From: Acetivibrio clariflavus DSM 19732
Lineage (GTDB): Bacteria; Bacillota; Clostridia; Acetivibrionales; Acetivibrionaceae
DNA: 64,000 nt
Assembly (NCBI RefSeq): GCF_000237085.1
Contig: NC_016627.1
Coordinates: forward strand, 3,720,118 to 3,784,117
Direction: 5' to 3'
The translations under genes and the position numbers were made by a program. Position 1 is the first letter of the stretch; each line of letters opens with the position of its first letter. The notes beneath the pieces are model-generated. The model was not told the origin of the DNA. It ran no database searches and worked only from the letters and a program-made list of their open reading frames with translations. Shown here one piece after another: positions 9,145 to 18,484 of this stretch.

Positions 9145-9448
9145 TTAGTCAAGTACTTCTATAATCATAACATCTCCACTTGTTTGACCAACTGCACTAT
9201 GTAGTCCATCGGTGGTGTAAAAATAATAACCGCCTGTTATCTTATTCCAACGTCCTGTTTGTTTTGTACAAGTAAAATAACTACAACCGGATACCTCAAG
9301 TTTTCCATCTGAATATCTGGTTGCTGTTCCACAGCACTCTAATTTATTCCCATAAGCCTTTACTTTACAACCTGTCATAACTAAGCTTAAAGCAAGCAAA
9401 ACAAATAGACAAATCAAAGCCCTAAAACTATTTGATTTTTTTTGACAT
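9145..9448 (-). CDS. Small Cys-rich lipoprotein, start region frameshifted
   Basis: The product has a lipoprotein signal peptide (ALICLFVLLALSLVMTGC, lipobox Cys then KVKAYG) and a mature part of about 75 residues with four more Cys (ECCG, SGC, FTC), suggesting disulfides or metal binding. A well-placed ribosome site (GGAGGAG) precedes an ATG at 9448, but the frame from that ATG meets a stop after six codons; removing one A from the run of eight at about 9436-9443 joins it to the lipoprotein frame as MSKKSNSFRALICL. Otherwise translation would need the TTG at 9417. It lies upstream of, and in line with, the ABC export operon and could be its substrate (inference). Confidence 0.65.
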
Positions 9449-9835
9449 TTTAGACTCCTCCAAAAGTTAAATTTAAATAAGTAGTTTGATATACAACTTT
9501 CTTTTCGATATGCATAATTTACAGTTAATGTGTAATTTTGTCAAGCTATGGTTAAAAATTAAATTTCGACAAAAAATGTATTGTTATCAAACTTTACTTA
9601 TATAAACTAACTGTTAAATTTTCCTTCTTTTATATACTTTTTTATCTTATTCTGCTTTATCCTCTATACAAAGTAAGGTGTAAGATACTATAGAGTACTC
9701 CTTGTATATAAAATTGGCACTATTAGTGATACTTTTAGAGAAAAAATACCACTTAATAATAGCACATATTTTTTCTAATTTAAATGCAAAAAATTAAGCA
9801 ATAGCGAAAACTGTTTTTTAGGAATTCTTTGCACA
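9449..9835. other. Non-coding A/T-rich stretch
   Basis: No gene seen. It separates the minus-strand export operon from the plus-strand MutS-like remnant and should hold the operon promoter, but I cannot pick one convincingly among the many A/T-rich hexamers. Confidence 0.55.
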
Positions 9836-10407
9836 ATAATAAGTAATCATATCAGAAGAAATAATGAAGAAATGGCTAATCGACAATTACAGAATATCGG
9901 TATAGATGGTCAATTTTGACGCATTGTTTTCAGTTTTTTTGGAACAATTGGTTTCCTGTCAAGCGTTTTTGATGATATGGAAACGGAAGATATCCAATTT
10001 CTTCTGTGTGGACTCAGAAAAGATGACCATAGCTATTATTTGCAAAAGTTTCTGGCAAATTTAGATGCTTTTGAAATAACAACATGGAAATATAAATTAA
10101 TGCAGATATTATTGGCTGTTTCTATCCTTCCTTCGATTCTTTTTAGGAGAATAGATTTGCTAGGCATTTTCGGGATTATATTTGTTATAAATATGTTTAT
10201 CAATGTGAAAAGCTAGAATAAGTATGATGCTCAACTTGACACTCTTTATAGTATTGGAGGATTGGTATTGATGGCAGAACGAATTACAGATAATGAAAAT
10301 TTCTCATATGAGAGAACGTTTCAGGATTTGAAGAGTAAGGTTGCTTGCTTTAAAAAGATTTCACGCATTATTAGTATGATGAAAAGTAGAAAAGATACTT
10401 CTTTATA
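9836..10407 (+). pseudogene. Remnant of a membrane-associated MutS-family protein (N-terminal part)
   Basis: One reading frame from about 9836 to the TAG at 10405 reads sensibly except for an in-frame TGA at about 9917 and an in-frame TAG at 10214. The middle part contains DDMETEDIQFLLCGLRKDD, LQKFLANLDAFEI, two membrane-like helices, and, after the TAG, RTFQDLKSKVACFKKI. That pattern resembles the N-terminal domain of firmicute proteins with MutS-like ATPase ends; the ATPase part itself is absent. Family assignment is from memory of the motif pattern and moderate. A dead fragment. Confidence 0.5.
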
Positions 10408-10568
10408 GGGAGAAATAGTCTTAATTAAGAGAGCTTCAAAGAACTTAGGTATAATAAAGGACTAATTTAATTGACATATATTTTTATTAGGTATATTCTA
10501 AATTGGAATAGATTGTTTTTATTTTCATATTTTACTTTGATGAATACTCAGAAAATGGAGGGATTGGC

Positions 10569-11393
10569 TTGAAAAAATTACTGTGCGGATTTATAATTGG
10601 TGGACTTGTATTTGGATTGGGAAACTCGTTTGCATCTACGATAGTAAAAAATATCACTGCGCATTATGGAGTAAACAAGATTATAATAAACGGTAAAGAA
10701 ACTGTATCCCCGGATGAAGATCCTTTTATAAGCAATGGCAGAACATATGTGCCATTACGCTATATAAGTGAAAATATGGGATATAGAGTTAAGTGGGACG
10801 ATGAAAACAAAAACGTATATATAGTAGAAGAGTCAGCAAAAGAAAAATATGTGTTGGCTTTGTTTGATGAGATGCTTGTGAATTTCAACAAAGCTGCCGC
10901 AAATGAAAAGAAGATTGTAGATATACTTAAGGATGAAGAATGGTCTTGGAAGAAGTTTTATACTATTGAGGGCGGTATGTCTATATTAAGATTTGAAGAT
11001 GAGAGTGTTGATTTTAGAAAAGCTTCAAGAGATCTTATGGACTGGTTTGTTAATGATTGTAAAGAGGCAGATATACAAAGCAAAATCAGGATTATTGCTG
11101 AATCTGATTTACAGACCGACGGTGCAGCGACAGAAATGTACTATAGTTACATATGGGAGTTGTTTGATAAACATCCGGTAGATTTTATAAAAGTGTTAGC
11201 AGACAGTAGTAAGGTAAGTGAAGAAATTTATGAAGTCGTTGCCTATGGAGAAGAATTAACCTATGATTATTCCGATGAATTGGTAAATAAGAGGTTGGAA
11301 GTTTTAAAAGACTTATATAACAATGATTTGAGTGAAAAAGAAAGAGAAGTTGTCAATAAATTAATTGGTATTTTATTGATTGATAATTTTTGA
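10569..11393 (+). CDS. Secreted protein with copper-amine-oxidase-N-like stalk domain
   Basis: 274 residues with a signal peptide (LLCGFIIGGLVFGLGNSFA) and, at about residues 38-90, a stalk domain with the hallmark NGRTYVPLRYISENMGY and VKWDDENKNVYI. This domain is common in clostridial surface and secreted proteins and has no catalytic role of its own. The remaining helical 180 residues are not recognised. Preceded by GGAGGG and by a TATAAT-like element around 10450. Monocistronic; downstream is the AraC gene after about 230 bases. Confidence 0.8.
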   Translation: MKKLLCGFIIGGLVFGLGNSFASTIVKNITAHYGVNKIIINGKETVSPDEDPFISNGRTYVPLRYISENMGYRVKWDDENKNVYIVEESAKEKYVLALFDEMLVNFNKAAANEKKIVDILKDEEWSWKKFYTIEGGMSILRFEDESVDFRKASRDLMDWFVNDCKEADIQSKIRIIAESDLQTDGAATEMYYSYIWELFDKHPVDFIKVLADSSKVSEEIYEVVAYGEELTYDYSDELVNKRLEVLKDLYNNDLSEKEREVVNKLIGILLIDNF

Positions 11394-11621
11394 TCTTAAT
11401 TTTGATTAGGACAATTATATTGTTGCATATTGTTTTATTTCTAAAGTACATAAAAATACAAAAATATATAATGCTTATAGAGTTATGGAAAAAGATAATG
11501 TACGAATTGATAGGTAATTGAGCCGATAAATTTTACTATTTATAAAGTAAAATTTAATATGGCAATTTTTATCAATCCTTAAAATAACAATTGGTGTATA
11601 TTTATTTTAGGGAGGTTGCCT

Positions 11622-12395
11622 ATGGACTACAAAGAGCATATTGCTAAAGCTGTTGAGTATATTGAGGAAAACTTAACTAATGAAATAGATTTAGCTGCTT
11701 GTGCAAAAGCTTGCGGTTATTCAAAATATTACTTCTTGCGTGCGTTTAAAGAAGTGGCGGGTATTACGCCAATCGATTATATACGAAAAAGGCGATTGAG
11801 TGAAATCGCCAAGCGGATATGTGAAGGTGATGAATATATTTCGGAAATTGCCTTTGCTTATGGATTTAATTCAAAAGAAAATTTTACTCGTGCCTTTAAA
11901 GATGAATATCATATTTTGCCGACAGAATACAAGCAAGTTCAAAACAGTTTAAAGCTATATGAACCCTTATCTTTTGATGAAATACCTTTTTCAGTAATAC
12001 CGGAAATTATCAATATTCCTAGCTTTTCTCTTACTGTCTATAAAAGTGATGAAGATTACCCTCCAAATTTTTGGAATAAATATAACACCAAAAAGCTTTC
12101 ATTTCGTTTGTCGGGAGGAAAAACTTGTGAAGACTTCGGTGTAAGTGCATGGAATAGTTCAGAAAATAAGCTCGATTATTATATTGGCATACGTACCGAG
12201 AAAGCATCAGGGGATGTTTGGGGTACAGAAGAAATTGTTATACCTGGTGGATTGTATGCTTTATTCCAGACACCCATCGCAACTCATGCGGATTTTGTTA
12301 ATACTATTCAACGCACATGGGAGTATATCCGAAAGGTTTGGTTGCCGCAAAGCGGTTATAAGTATACCGGTGGGTATGAATTTGAGAATAGATAG
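11622..12395 (+). CDS. AraC-family regulator with GyrI-like domain, 3' end cut by IS91
   Basis: Transcription regulator. Residues about 5-105 hold the two helix-turn-helix motifs of AraC (LAACAKACGYSKYYF; ISEIAFAYGFNSKENF) and the following part is a GyrI/Rob-like effector-binding domain (SFSLTVYKSDEDYPPNFW, DYYIGIRTEK). Such proteins normally end with a beta strand after GYEFE; here the frame leaves host sequence at GYEFEN, exactly where the IS91-like element begins (12388), and stops after one more residue. About 20-30 residues are missing, so activity may be affected. The start at 11622 follows GGGAGGTTGCCT; an upstream TTG at 11616 is less likely. Confidence 0.85.
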   Translation: MDYKEHIAKAVEYIEENLTNEIDLAACAKACGYSKYYFLRAFKEVAGITPIDYIRKRRLSEIAKRICEGDEYISEIAFAYGFNSKENFTRAFKDEYHILPTEYKQVQNSLKLYEPLSFDEIPFSVIPEIINIPSFSLTVYKSDEDYPPNFWNKYNTKKLSFRLSGGKTCEDFGVSAWNSSENKLDYYIGIRTEKASGDVWGTEEIVIPGGLYALFQTPIATHADFVNTIQRTWEYIRKVWLPQSGYKYTGGYEFENR

Positions 12396-12584
12396 GTATT
12401 TGCTTTTTTCATAATATCATATTAAATTCTGTTTTTCACTACTAAAATCAAAAATCATCCAAAACAATATACATTTGCTTCATTTTTAAATAATAATCCC
12501 AAAATAATATTATCTTTAAGTATTGAACCTCCTGCACAAAACAAAAAATAGCACTACAAACTTAAGGTTATAAGAATTTATTCT

Positions 12585-14033
12585 TTAAAACCAGTCCTCA
12601 TATTTTGGCATTTCATCACAAGTTTCATAATCAGGAAAAACATTATTAGAATTGTGTTCTTCATAATTACCGTCTTTATTTTTGCCCATATTTTCATTAC
12701 TTTTTTCATTGTTTCCAATTAGCAATGAATTGGCCAATATAAAATGTTCAAATTGTTGTGGTATTTTGAAATGATTAGGCGGATCATGATTCTGAATTCC
12801 CCAAAGCTTCAAATCTTTCAAAATCTTCTCGATAGTTTCTTCATCCTCTACAAACGAAATTATTCTCATTTTCCCATTGCAATATTTACATTTTAGAGGA
12901 TCAACATTATAAACCTTTTGAATAAGTCTTGCCCAGTTTTTACGAAAAGCTTTTTTAGATAAATCACTACTTACAATTACAGGTACTTTATCATCTGTCT
13001 CAGCTTTTTTCCTTTGTCCTCTACTCTTATTTGAATAATAACCATAATATCTTACAAATTGCTCTCCCTTATTTGGGATATGAGTTACCAATCGTGCTAA
13101 CCAATCCAAAGCATCAAAAGCTTGAATTTCTCTGCTATTTTTACCCTTGTAAATAATTTTCCCAACTTCATTTGAACTTTCTTCTGGTGGTATGTAAAAC
13201 ATTCTTTCCTGAGAAATTGGAGCACGAACTACATATTGAGCAAGTTTTTCAATACTCTCCTGTTCCTCTGCGTATATTGCCTCCCCACAATAAACATTAA
13301 ATCCAGTATTTTCCCAACTAAGCATGTTATCTATAATAAATTGATTAATTTTCCCCTCTTTTTTGAGCATCTTTAGTACTTCTGACTGAAAAACCTTCTC
13401 AATATCTTTTCCTTGAGGTAATACTGATTTTATAAAATCTCCGTCCCCTTTAAAACAACCATCTGTTGCAATTACATGTAAATGAGGATTAAAGTTTAAA
13501 AAATCTCCAAATGTTTGTACAGCTATAACAACACCAGGAACTGAATCTTTATCTCCAGATGAACTTTTAAGATAATCACATAAGACTTTCCATGCACATC
13601 TTGATAGTTTTGCAAGTAGCTTTCTGTCATACATAAAATAGCATCTAAGTCTTTTGGGTATACTAAAGACCCACTGCCTGTGGGAAACTTCTTTTAAAAC
13701 CTCAGTGTATAAAAACTCTCCAAATTCAACTACTCTTCTCTGATGACATGAAGGACAGAACGCCCTCCGTTTACATGAAAAAGGCAATAGATACTCCTTG
13801 TTACAATCTTCACACTTAACACGGGCAAACCCTAGATGCAAATTCCCACAATCAAGGTAATCATATATAACATCTAGAATATGGGTTCTCCAATAACCGT
13901 ATGTATTTTGGTACCTATCATCCCACACTCTCTCCAAAACTTCAAAATTCTCTTCTACGCACCTATAATAATAATTTTTCCGTGGCTCTCTTGGAGAATA
14001 TATCCCCTGATTATTCGAACTTTCATAAAGCAT
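12585..14033 (-). CDS. IS91-like transposase (Y1 HUH type)
   Basis: 482-residue rolling-circle transposase. The N-terminal zinc-binding domain is clear (HLGFARVKCEDCNKEYLL, then CKRRAFCPSCHQRR at about residues 70-100), followed by the HUH motif in FNPHLHVIATDGCF and a Tyr-rich region (FVRYYGYYSNKSRGQRKK), with a C-terminal zinc ribbon (LKCKYCNGKMRIISF) as in IS91/IS801 relatives. The gene appears intact. A GTG/ATG choice is not needed: ATG at 14033 begins MLYESSNNQGIYSPRE. Confidence 0.9.
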   Translation of the reverse strand: MLYESSNNQGIYSPREPRKNYYYRCVEENFEVLERVWDDRYQNTYGYWRTHILDVIYDYLDCGNLHLGFARVKCEDCNKEYLLPFSCKRRAFCPSCHQRRVVEFGEFLYTEVLKEVSHRQWVFSIPKRLRCYFMYDRKLLAKLSRCAWKVLCDYLKSSSGDKDSVPGVVIAVQTFGDFLNFNPHLHVIATDGCFKGDGDFIKSVLPQGKDIEKVFQSEVLKMLKKEGKINQFIIDNMLSWENTGFNVYCGEAIYAEEQESIEKLAQYVVRAPISQERMFYIPPEESSNEVGKIIYKGKNSREIQAFDALDWLARLVTHIPNKGEQFVRYYGYYSNKSRGQRKKAETDDKVPVIVSSDLSKKAFRKNWARLIQKVYNVDPLKCKYCNGKMRIISFVEDEETIEKILKDLKLWGIQNHDPPNHFKIPQQFEHFILANSLLIGNNEKSNENMGKNKDGNYEEHNSNNVFPDYETCDEMPKYEDWF

Positions 14034-14047
14034 TAGTACTCACACTC

Positions 14048-14087
14048 TTAAAACATATATAGAACAAATGTTCTATATATGTTTTAA
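14048..14087. repeat. Perfect 40-bp palindrome at the IS91-like element end
   Basis: Two 19-base arms (TTAAAACATATATAGAACA and its exact complement) flank AA. It lies 14 bases upstream of the transposase start, at the edge of the element. IS91-type elements end in short hairpins used in strand cleavage; alternatively it is an operator for the transposase promoter. Confidence 0.9.
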
Positions 14088-15288
14088 CACAAATATTGTA
14101 TTATGTAAATCTTTTTATCATAAAGTAGTAATAAAGAAGATTGTAGAGTTGGGTAAGCTTATAAAGCCTGTTCAGGCAAATCAGACTTTAGGTAGCAGTC
14201 TACCGCATAAAAATGTACAAGTTGAACCTTCTATATTGTCAAAAGATACACAAATAACCGGTATAAATAAGATGAGTTCGACGGAAAAGAAGGCTTCAGT
14301 TTTTTCAAATATACCGGCAGAAGAAGATTTGAAAGAGACTTCAGAAGCTCAATTTACAGAAGAAATAAAAGAGTTGGCTGAGAGTTTAAATTCTGTTATA
14401 GAGATTTATGAATATGTCCGGAATAATATAAATTTCGAGGCATATTACGGGTCGAGAAAAGGTGCAGTGGGAACCCTTGACCAAATGGCAGGGAATGATA
14501 TTGACCAGGCATCGCTTCTTATTTCCCTTCTTCGATATAAAGGAATTCCTGCTCGATATGTGAGAGGAACAATTGAGATACCTGTAGAAAAGGTGATGGG
14601 ATGGACTGGAGGGGAAACACCACAGAATGCAGTGAGAATTCTGGCATCTCTTGGAATACCAACAGTTTCTGTCGTCAGTGGCGGAAAGATATCTAACGTA
14701 AGGACAGAACACGTATGGGTTGAAGCTTATGTGCCTTATCAGTACTACAGAGGTGCAGGACCTATGAAGGGCCAAAAAATATGGGTTCCTTTAGATCCGA
14801 GCTTCAAACAGCATGAAAAAATTGAAGGCCTTGACTTGAGCAGCATTATAGACATTGATACAGAAGCTTCAATAGAGGGGTTTAAGGACGGCATCATTGT
14901 ATCAGATACAATGCTTTCAGTTTCAAGAGTAAATGTCCAGAGCGTTTCAGAAAAGATAGAGAATGTAGATGCTAAAATTGAAGAATTTATTAATCAAAAG
15001 GGTTTGGAAAAAATAAAGAGTGAGGAATTAATTGGAGGGAAAAGGATTATTCCTCAAGACCTTGATATGCTGCCTCTCTCACTTCCATATAAGGTTGATG
15101 CTGTATATGAGAAGACAAGTGTTGTGCCAAAAGAATTGAGAGAGAATATAGTATTTTCTATAGGCTCGAATTATACAGGAAGCAATGATTTTAAATATGA
15201 AGCATATACTCCGGAAGTTTACGGTAAAAGGATTACATTATCTTGGGTACCGGCTTCTTCAGAGGATGAAAAAATAATTAATGAATAG
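14068..15288 (+). pseudogene. Transglutaminase-domain secreted protein, middle part (5' and 3' ends cut)
   Basis: The coding frame is open from within the IS91-like terminus to 15282 and then stops inside the next element. Residues from about 105 form a transglutaminase-like fold: NSVIEIYEYVRNNINFEAYYGSRKG, DIDQASLLISLLRYKGIPARYV, and RTEHVWVEAYVPY with the His of the triad; the usual Cys position here reads as Asp-Gln-Ala-Ser, so catalysis is doubtful, as in many members of this clostridial surface-protein group. Then come beta-rich repeats (LPYKVDAVYEK, ENIVFSIGSNY). The natural N-terminus with its signal peptide is missing. The gene resumes at 17217 after a 1.9-kb insertion. Related full proteins are large and often carry RHS/toxin ends (family knowledge, from memory). 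Confidence 0.8.
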
Positions 15289-17209
15289 TCTCGAAAAGTA
15301 ACTGGAAAACCTGCTGAATGTTAATTAATGGGATAAAGTAACATTGAGAGACTGACAAAAGTAAATGCATATTGACGAAATGAACCTTGATAAACGAATA
15401 TGCTGTATAACTTTCTGAAAATGGGCATAGCAAAGCAAAGCCTATGAGAAGGCCATTGGTTCATCACAATAAAGACTCGGTAGCTATCAGGCTGCTTTGC
15501 CAGAAAGTTCTTCAAGCAAAGGAATTATACTAAAGCCTGTATGCTTGACCCAAGCGTCCAAGTGGACATTCACTGCAGCAAAAGTAGCCAATGCAAACCG
15601 CTGCCTGGAGCTTCTGGCCTTGTACTCTTCAATGTCGTAATCTTCAAAGAGCCTTTTGTGGCTTCTTTCGACAGAGGTGCGTGTTTTAAATTTTTCATTA
15701 AAAGCTTCAGAGCCGCGGGGTACGGGAGTAATCAGCCGGAAATCGTCTTTGGGCTTTAAATAGACAGTCCTTCCATAAGGTGAATCGGTACATTGACAAG
15801 GTTTTTCAATGTCATGGCAGTCGAAATAGCACCTGTACTTGATACCTTTGGGGTAGGAGTAGCCGCAGTCTTCGTAAGGGATACCGCCTTTGCAGATAGG
15901 CCTGCCTTGATCATCAAGGCAGATAATTCCCGGAGGCAGCTTGGTAAGAGTTTGTTTGGTTTTTGCATCAAGGGGGATGAATGGGATGATGTTCCAATGA
16001 TACATGAGTTCATAGGTGGGATAGTTGTCCATGGCCCCATCGGCAATAAAATTACGGATGCAAAGGTCAGGATAAAGTTTTCTTACCTCAGACATGGCAA
16101 AAACGGCAAGGATGCTGTCATGTCTTGAAGCCTGTGCTTTACGCAGGTAAATGGGAAGGTCATAGGGACTGTCGGAAGCAGTGATGTTAAAGAGGGTATC
16201 GCCATAGAACCACTGTTCCCTGTAGCTGTCCCAACCCCATCTTGCATCAGGGTCGGAATAACGTCTGGGGCACTTGCAATCGTAGACACCGTGTTTTTTA
16301 CAATCACAGACCTTTGTACCGTAATGGGAAGCACCGGAATAGAATGGGGTGCCATCACCGGCGACAGAAAGTTTTTGCACATCGCCCAAGATACCCATTT
16401 TGGCGGAAACATCAACGACACAGCGGGCAAGGAATTCCTGGAAGATCTGTTCGGGACGATACTCAGGGAGTGCGTCTCTCATGGCGATTCTGGCAAACTT
16501 TTTAACGATGCCGTTGTGCTTGGGTTTCAGTTTCTGGCCGGCCTTGAGTTTCTTACGGGGTTTAGGCTTGAAAGGCCTCAGTTTCTTTTTCCTGGCGACA
16601 TGGATTTTATGAGAAGCTTTCCATAGACGTTTAATGAAGTCATAGTAGGAACCGACGGAAGGGGCTTTTCCATATTGGAATCCGCAAATAGCACAAAGGA
16701 GGGGGTCGTTGGCCACTTTTTTGGCCCAGTTTGTAATGCCGTGGTGTTTTTGGTCGAGCATAAGGATAAGAGAGCGAATAATACCCAGCTGGTTCTTGGC
16801 GGGACAGCCGGTATTAGAATAAAGGGGTTTAATGATAGGGAGCAGGGGATCCAAATTGAGAAGGTATAGCTTGGATATGGATTTTTCCATATCCGTGACC
16901 CTGCCCCTATCGGTCTCCCAAAAAAGCAGGAGATGAAGCTTCAGGTTTTCCTGATAAGAAGTGTGAGACTCAAAGTTACGCAGCATAAATAAAACCTCCA
17001 CAATCAAAGTAATGGCAAATATTACCACCCACTTCGATTTTGGGGGCGCTGTGAAAAAGTCAAGGTAGATTGGTGCCATATATGGCTAAAATTAGGATAA
17101 TTTTATTGGAAAATTTTAAGGAAAATATTGGTGGATTTTAGGGGTGAGCTAAATTAGCTTGCTCCTGAAATAGAGACCTCGAAAGCAATACGAGTTTTCG
17201 AGAGCATTA
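15283..17209 (-). mobile_element. DDE insertion sequence with 7-bp target duplication
   Basis: The direct repeat AATTAAT occurs at 15276-15282 and 17210-17216. Just inside, the ends form imperfect inverted repeats sharing TCTCGAAAA (15290 region and complement near 17195). Removing the element and one repeat restores the transglutaminase frame as DEKIIN-KYGGIFKTPAYLVQ. Base composition is visibly richer in G and C than the flanks, a sign of recent arrival. Confidence 0.9.
15487..16986 (-). CDS. DDE transposase (IS1182/IS4-like)
   Basis: About 500 residues. N-terminal part: LGIIRSLILMLDQKHHGITNW and PSVGSYYDFIKRLW; a Cys-rich insert (KVCDCKKHGVYDCKCPRR) that may bind zinc; catalytic region with SVAGDGTPFY, FIADGAMDNYPTYELMY, IPFIPLDAKTK, and near the end TRTSVERSHKRLFEDY with the conserved Glu. 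These fit the DDE_Tnp_1 superfamily; the exact IS family I cannot settle. Start at 16986 follows GGAGGTTTTATTT. Codon use differs from neighbours. Intact. Confidence 0.85.
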   Translation of the reverse strand: MLRNFESHTSYQENLKLHLLLFWETDRGRVTDMEKSISKLYLLNLDPLLPIIKPLYSNTGCPAKNQLGIIRSLILMLDQKHHGITNWAKKVANDPLLCAICGFQYGKAPSVGSYYDFIKRLWKASHKIHVARKKKLRPFKPKPRKKLKAGQKLKPKHNGIVKKFARIAMRDALPEYRPEQIFQEFLARCVVDVSAKMGILGDVQKLSVAGDGTPFYSGASHYGTKVCDCKKHGVYDCKCPRRYSDPDARWGWDSYREQWFYGDTLFNITASDSPYDLPIYLRKAQASRHDSILAVFAMSEVRKLYPDLCIRNFIADGAMDNYPTYELMYHWNIIPFIPLDAKTKQTLTKLPPGIICLDDQGRPICKGGIPYEDCGYSYPKGIKYRCYFDCHDIEKPCQCTDSPYGRTVYLKPKDDFRLITPVPRGSEAFNEKFKTRTSVERSHKRLFEDYDIEEYKARSSRQRFALATFAAVNVHLDAWVKHTGFSIIPLLEELSGKAA

Positions 17210-17216
17210 AATTAAT

Positions 17217-17579
17217 AAGTATGGAGGAATATTTAAAACTCCTGCATATTTGGTACAAATGAAGCCTCAACTGAAAATCGACGGAGATGTGGTTGCTGAA
17301 GGCAAGGCAGTGGGTCTTGGCAATACTCAGGAATTCAGGATGACTATGAAACCTGTCGGACTTTCACAGGAAGATGTAATAAATACAGTAACAGTAGGTG
17401 GTTTTTACTGTGTGGGTCTAGACTATGGAATTGTATCTCCAAAAGAGCTTCAGAAGATTGCACAGAATATTGAAATCTTGAAGAATACAATAAGCATTGA
17501 CAATATTTATACTGATGAAGCGATGGGTGAAATATTGAATGCTGTGTCAAAAGCATATTTTGCTCAGTTAAATAAATAG
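17217..17579 (+). pseudogene. Transglutaminase-domain protein, 3' part after the insertion
   Basis: Continuation of 14068-15282. The frame reads KYGGIFKTPAYLVQ, MKPQLKIDGDVVAEG and GLSQEDVINTVTVGGFYCVGLDYG, and ends in a helical stretch at a stop at 17577-17579. Taken alone it has an ATG only at 17250 and no ribosome site, so it is a fragment. The C-terminus at this point may be natural or an earlier truncation; no RHS repeats follow. Confidence 0.75.
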
Positions 17580-17895
17580 CTTTGGTCTTAACAATTTTAT
17601 ATATGCTATAAACTTTTGAACCAAACTAACACTTTTTGAATAATTACCCAATAAAACCCCACTCCTAAAGCGACTATAAGGTTATAGTTCACTTATTATT
17701 CCCATAGTCATCAGTCATTTATTATATCATTTGCTATCGGGCAATACCAGTAATTTTTATAAAGTGCATGGAGAAAAACACAAAAATCAAATTTCTTTCT
17801 AAAAAACACTAATGGAACAGGGTAAAGGAATGATTTGTAGCTGTTGGCGTAACACATTGATATAGAAGATTTTCTAAGAAACTTTACTATGTCAC
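17580..17895. other. Intergenic stretch
   Basis: Nothing coding is visible. It separates convergently oriented gene fragments. No strong terminator hairpin was found. Confidence 0.5.
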
Positions 17896-18147
17896 TTATT
17901 TATATAGCACTTTTCGTGTTTCTAGTAAATTACAATACAAGGTAAAAGTAACTATAATAAGTAACGGATACGTAGGCATGGCAAACCTACCTTCAGTACA
18001 TTCAATAATAGATATTAATATTGAGATAGTTAGTATTAATATATACACAAAAGAGCAAATTAAAAGTAAATCTCTATTATGCTCTACTTTCTTCCTTTTA
18101 ATAAAGTACACAAGTGGTGAAAGCAAAAAAGGTATAATGATACCATA
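17896..18147 (-). pseudogene. C-terminal fragment of the GT-C glycosyltransferase split by IS3
   Basis: The frame encodes LIYGIIIPFLLSPLVYFIKRKK, a second membrane helix and ECTEGRFAMPTYPLLIIVT, a typical end of ArnT/PMT-like membrane glycosyltransferases. Its 5' end lies in the IS3 left terminus. The missing N-terminal part is at 19580-20659 on the same strand: joining the pieces across the IS with one copy of TAT gives ILQIPY-GIIIPF in frame. Confidence 0.75.
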
Positions 18148-18190
18148 AATTAAGACAGACAAAACGGTCAAAATAAGTTAGAATAGAAAT

Positions 18191-18484
18191 ATGAAAACGA
18201 GAAGAAAGTTTACACCAGAAGAAAAAGCAAAAATAGTGATTGAGGTCTTAAGGGAAGAAAAGACGCTGAATGAGATAGCTGCCGAATATGAAATTCATCC
18301 TAATCAGCTAAGTCGCTGGAAGGCAGAATTTATAAGCAATGCAGGCAGAGTTTTCAGTAAGGAAACTGATGAAGTAGAGAAGGTCAAACAGTCGTATGAG
18401 AAGGAGAAGGACGAACTGCTTAAGCAAATTGGCCAACTTTCATATGAAGTTGCCTGGCTTAAAAAAAAATCTGGCCGACTCTAA
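18191..18484 (+). CDS. IS3 OrfA (helix-turn-helix and leucine zipper)
   Basis: 97-residue OrfA: helix-turn-helix KFTPEEKAKIVIEVLREEK ... LNEIAAEYEIHPNQLSRWK followed by a heptad region for oligomerisation. Near its end a run of nine A (18461-18469) provides the slippery site for the minus-one frameshift that makes the OrfAB transposase. Intact. Confidence 0.9.
   Translation: MKTRRKFTPEEKAKIVIEVLREEKTLNEIAAEYEIHPNQLSRWKAEFISNAGRVFSKETDEVEKVKQSYEKEKDELLKQIGQLSYEVAWLKKKSGRL

Larger units (their letters stand above)
12388..14087 (-). mobile_element. IS91-like (HUH, rolling-circle) element, full copy
   Basis: The left boundary comes from comparison with the truncated copy at 25844-26790: both begin ATAGATAGGTATTTGC and then match through the transposase gene, while flanks differ. 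The right boundary is near the 40-bp palindrome at 14048-14087, after which transglutaminase-gene sequence begins. No target duplication is visible, as expected for rolling-circle transposition. The element truncates araC on its left and removed or displaced the 5' part of the transglutaminase gene on its right. Confidence 0.78.

Noticed and set aside
14386-14775. Minus-strand ORF opposite the transglutaminase gene
   Set aside because: Antisense shadow of a clear coding region.
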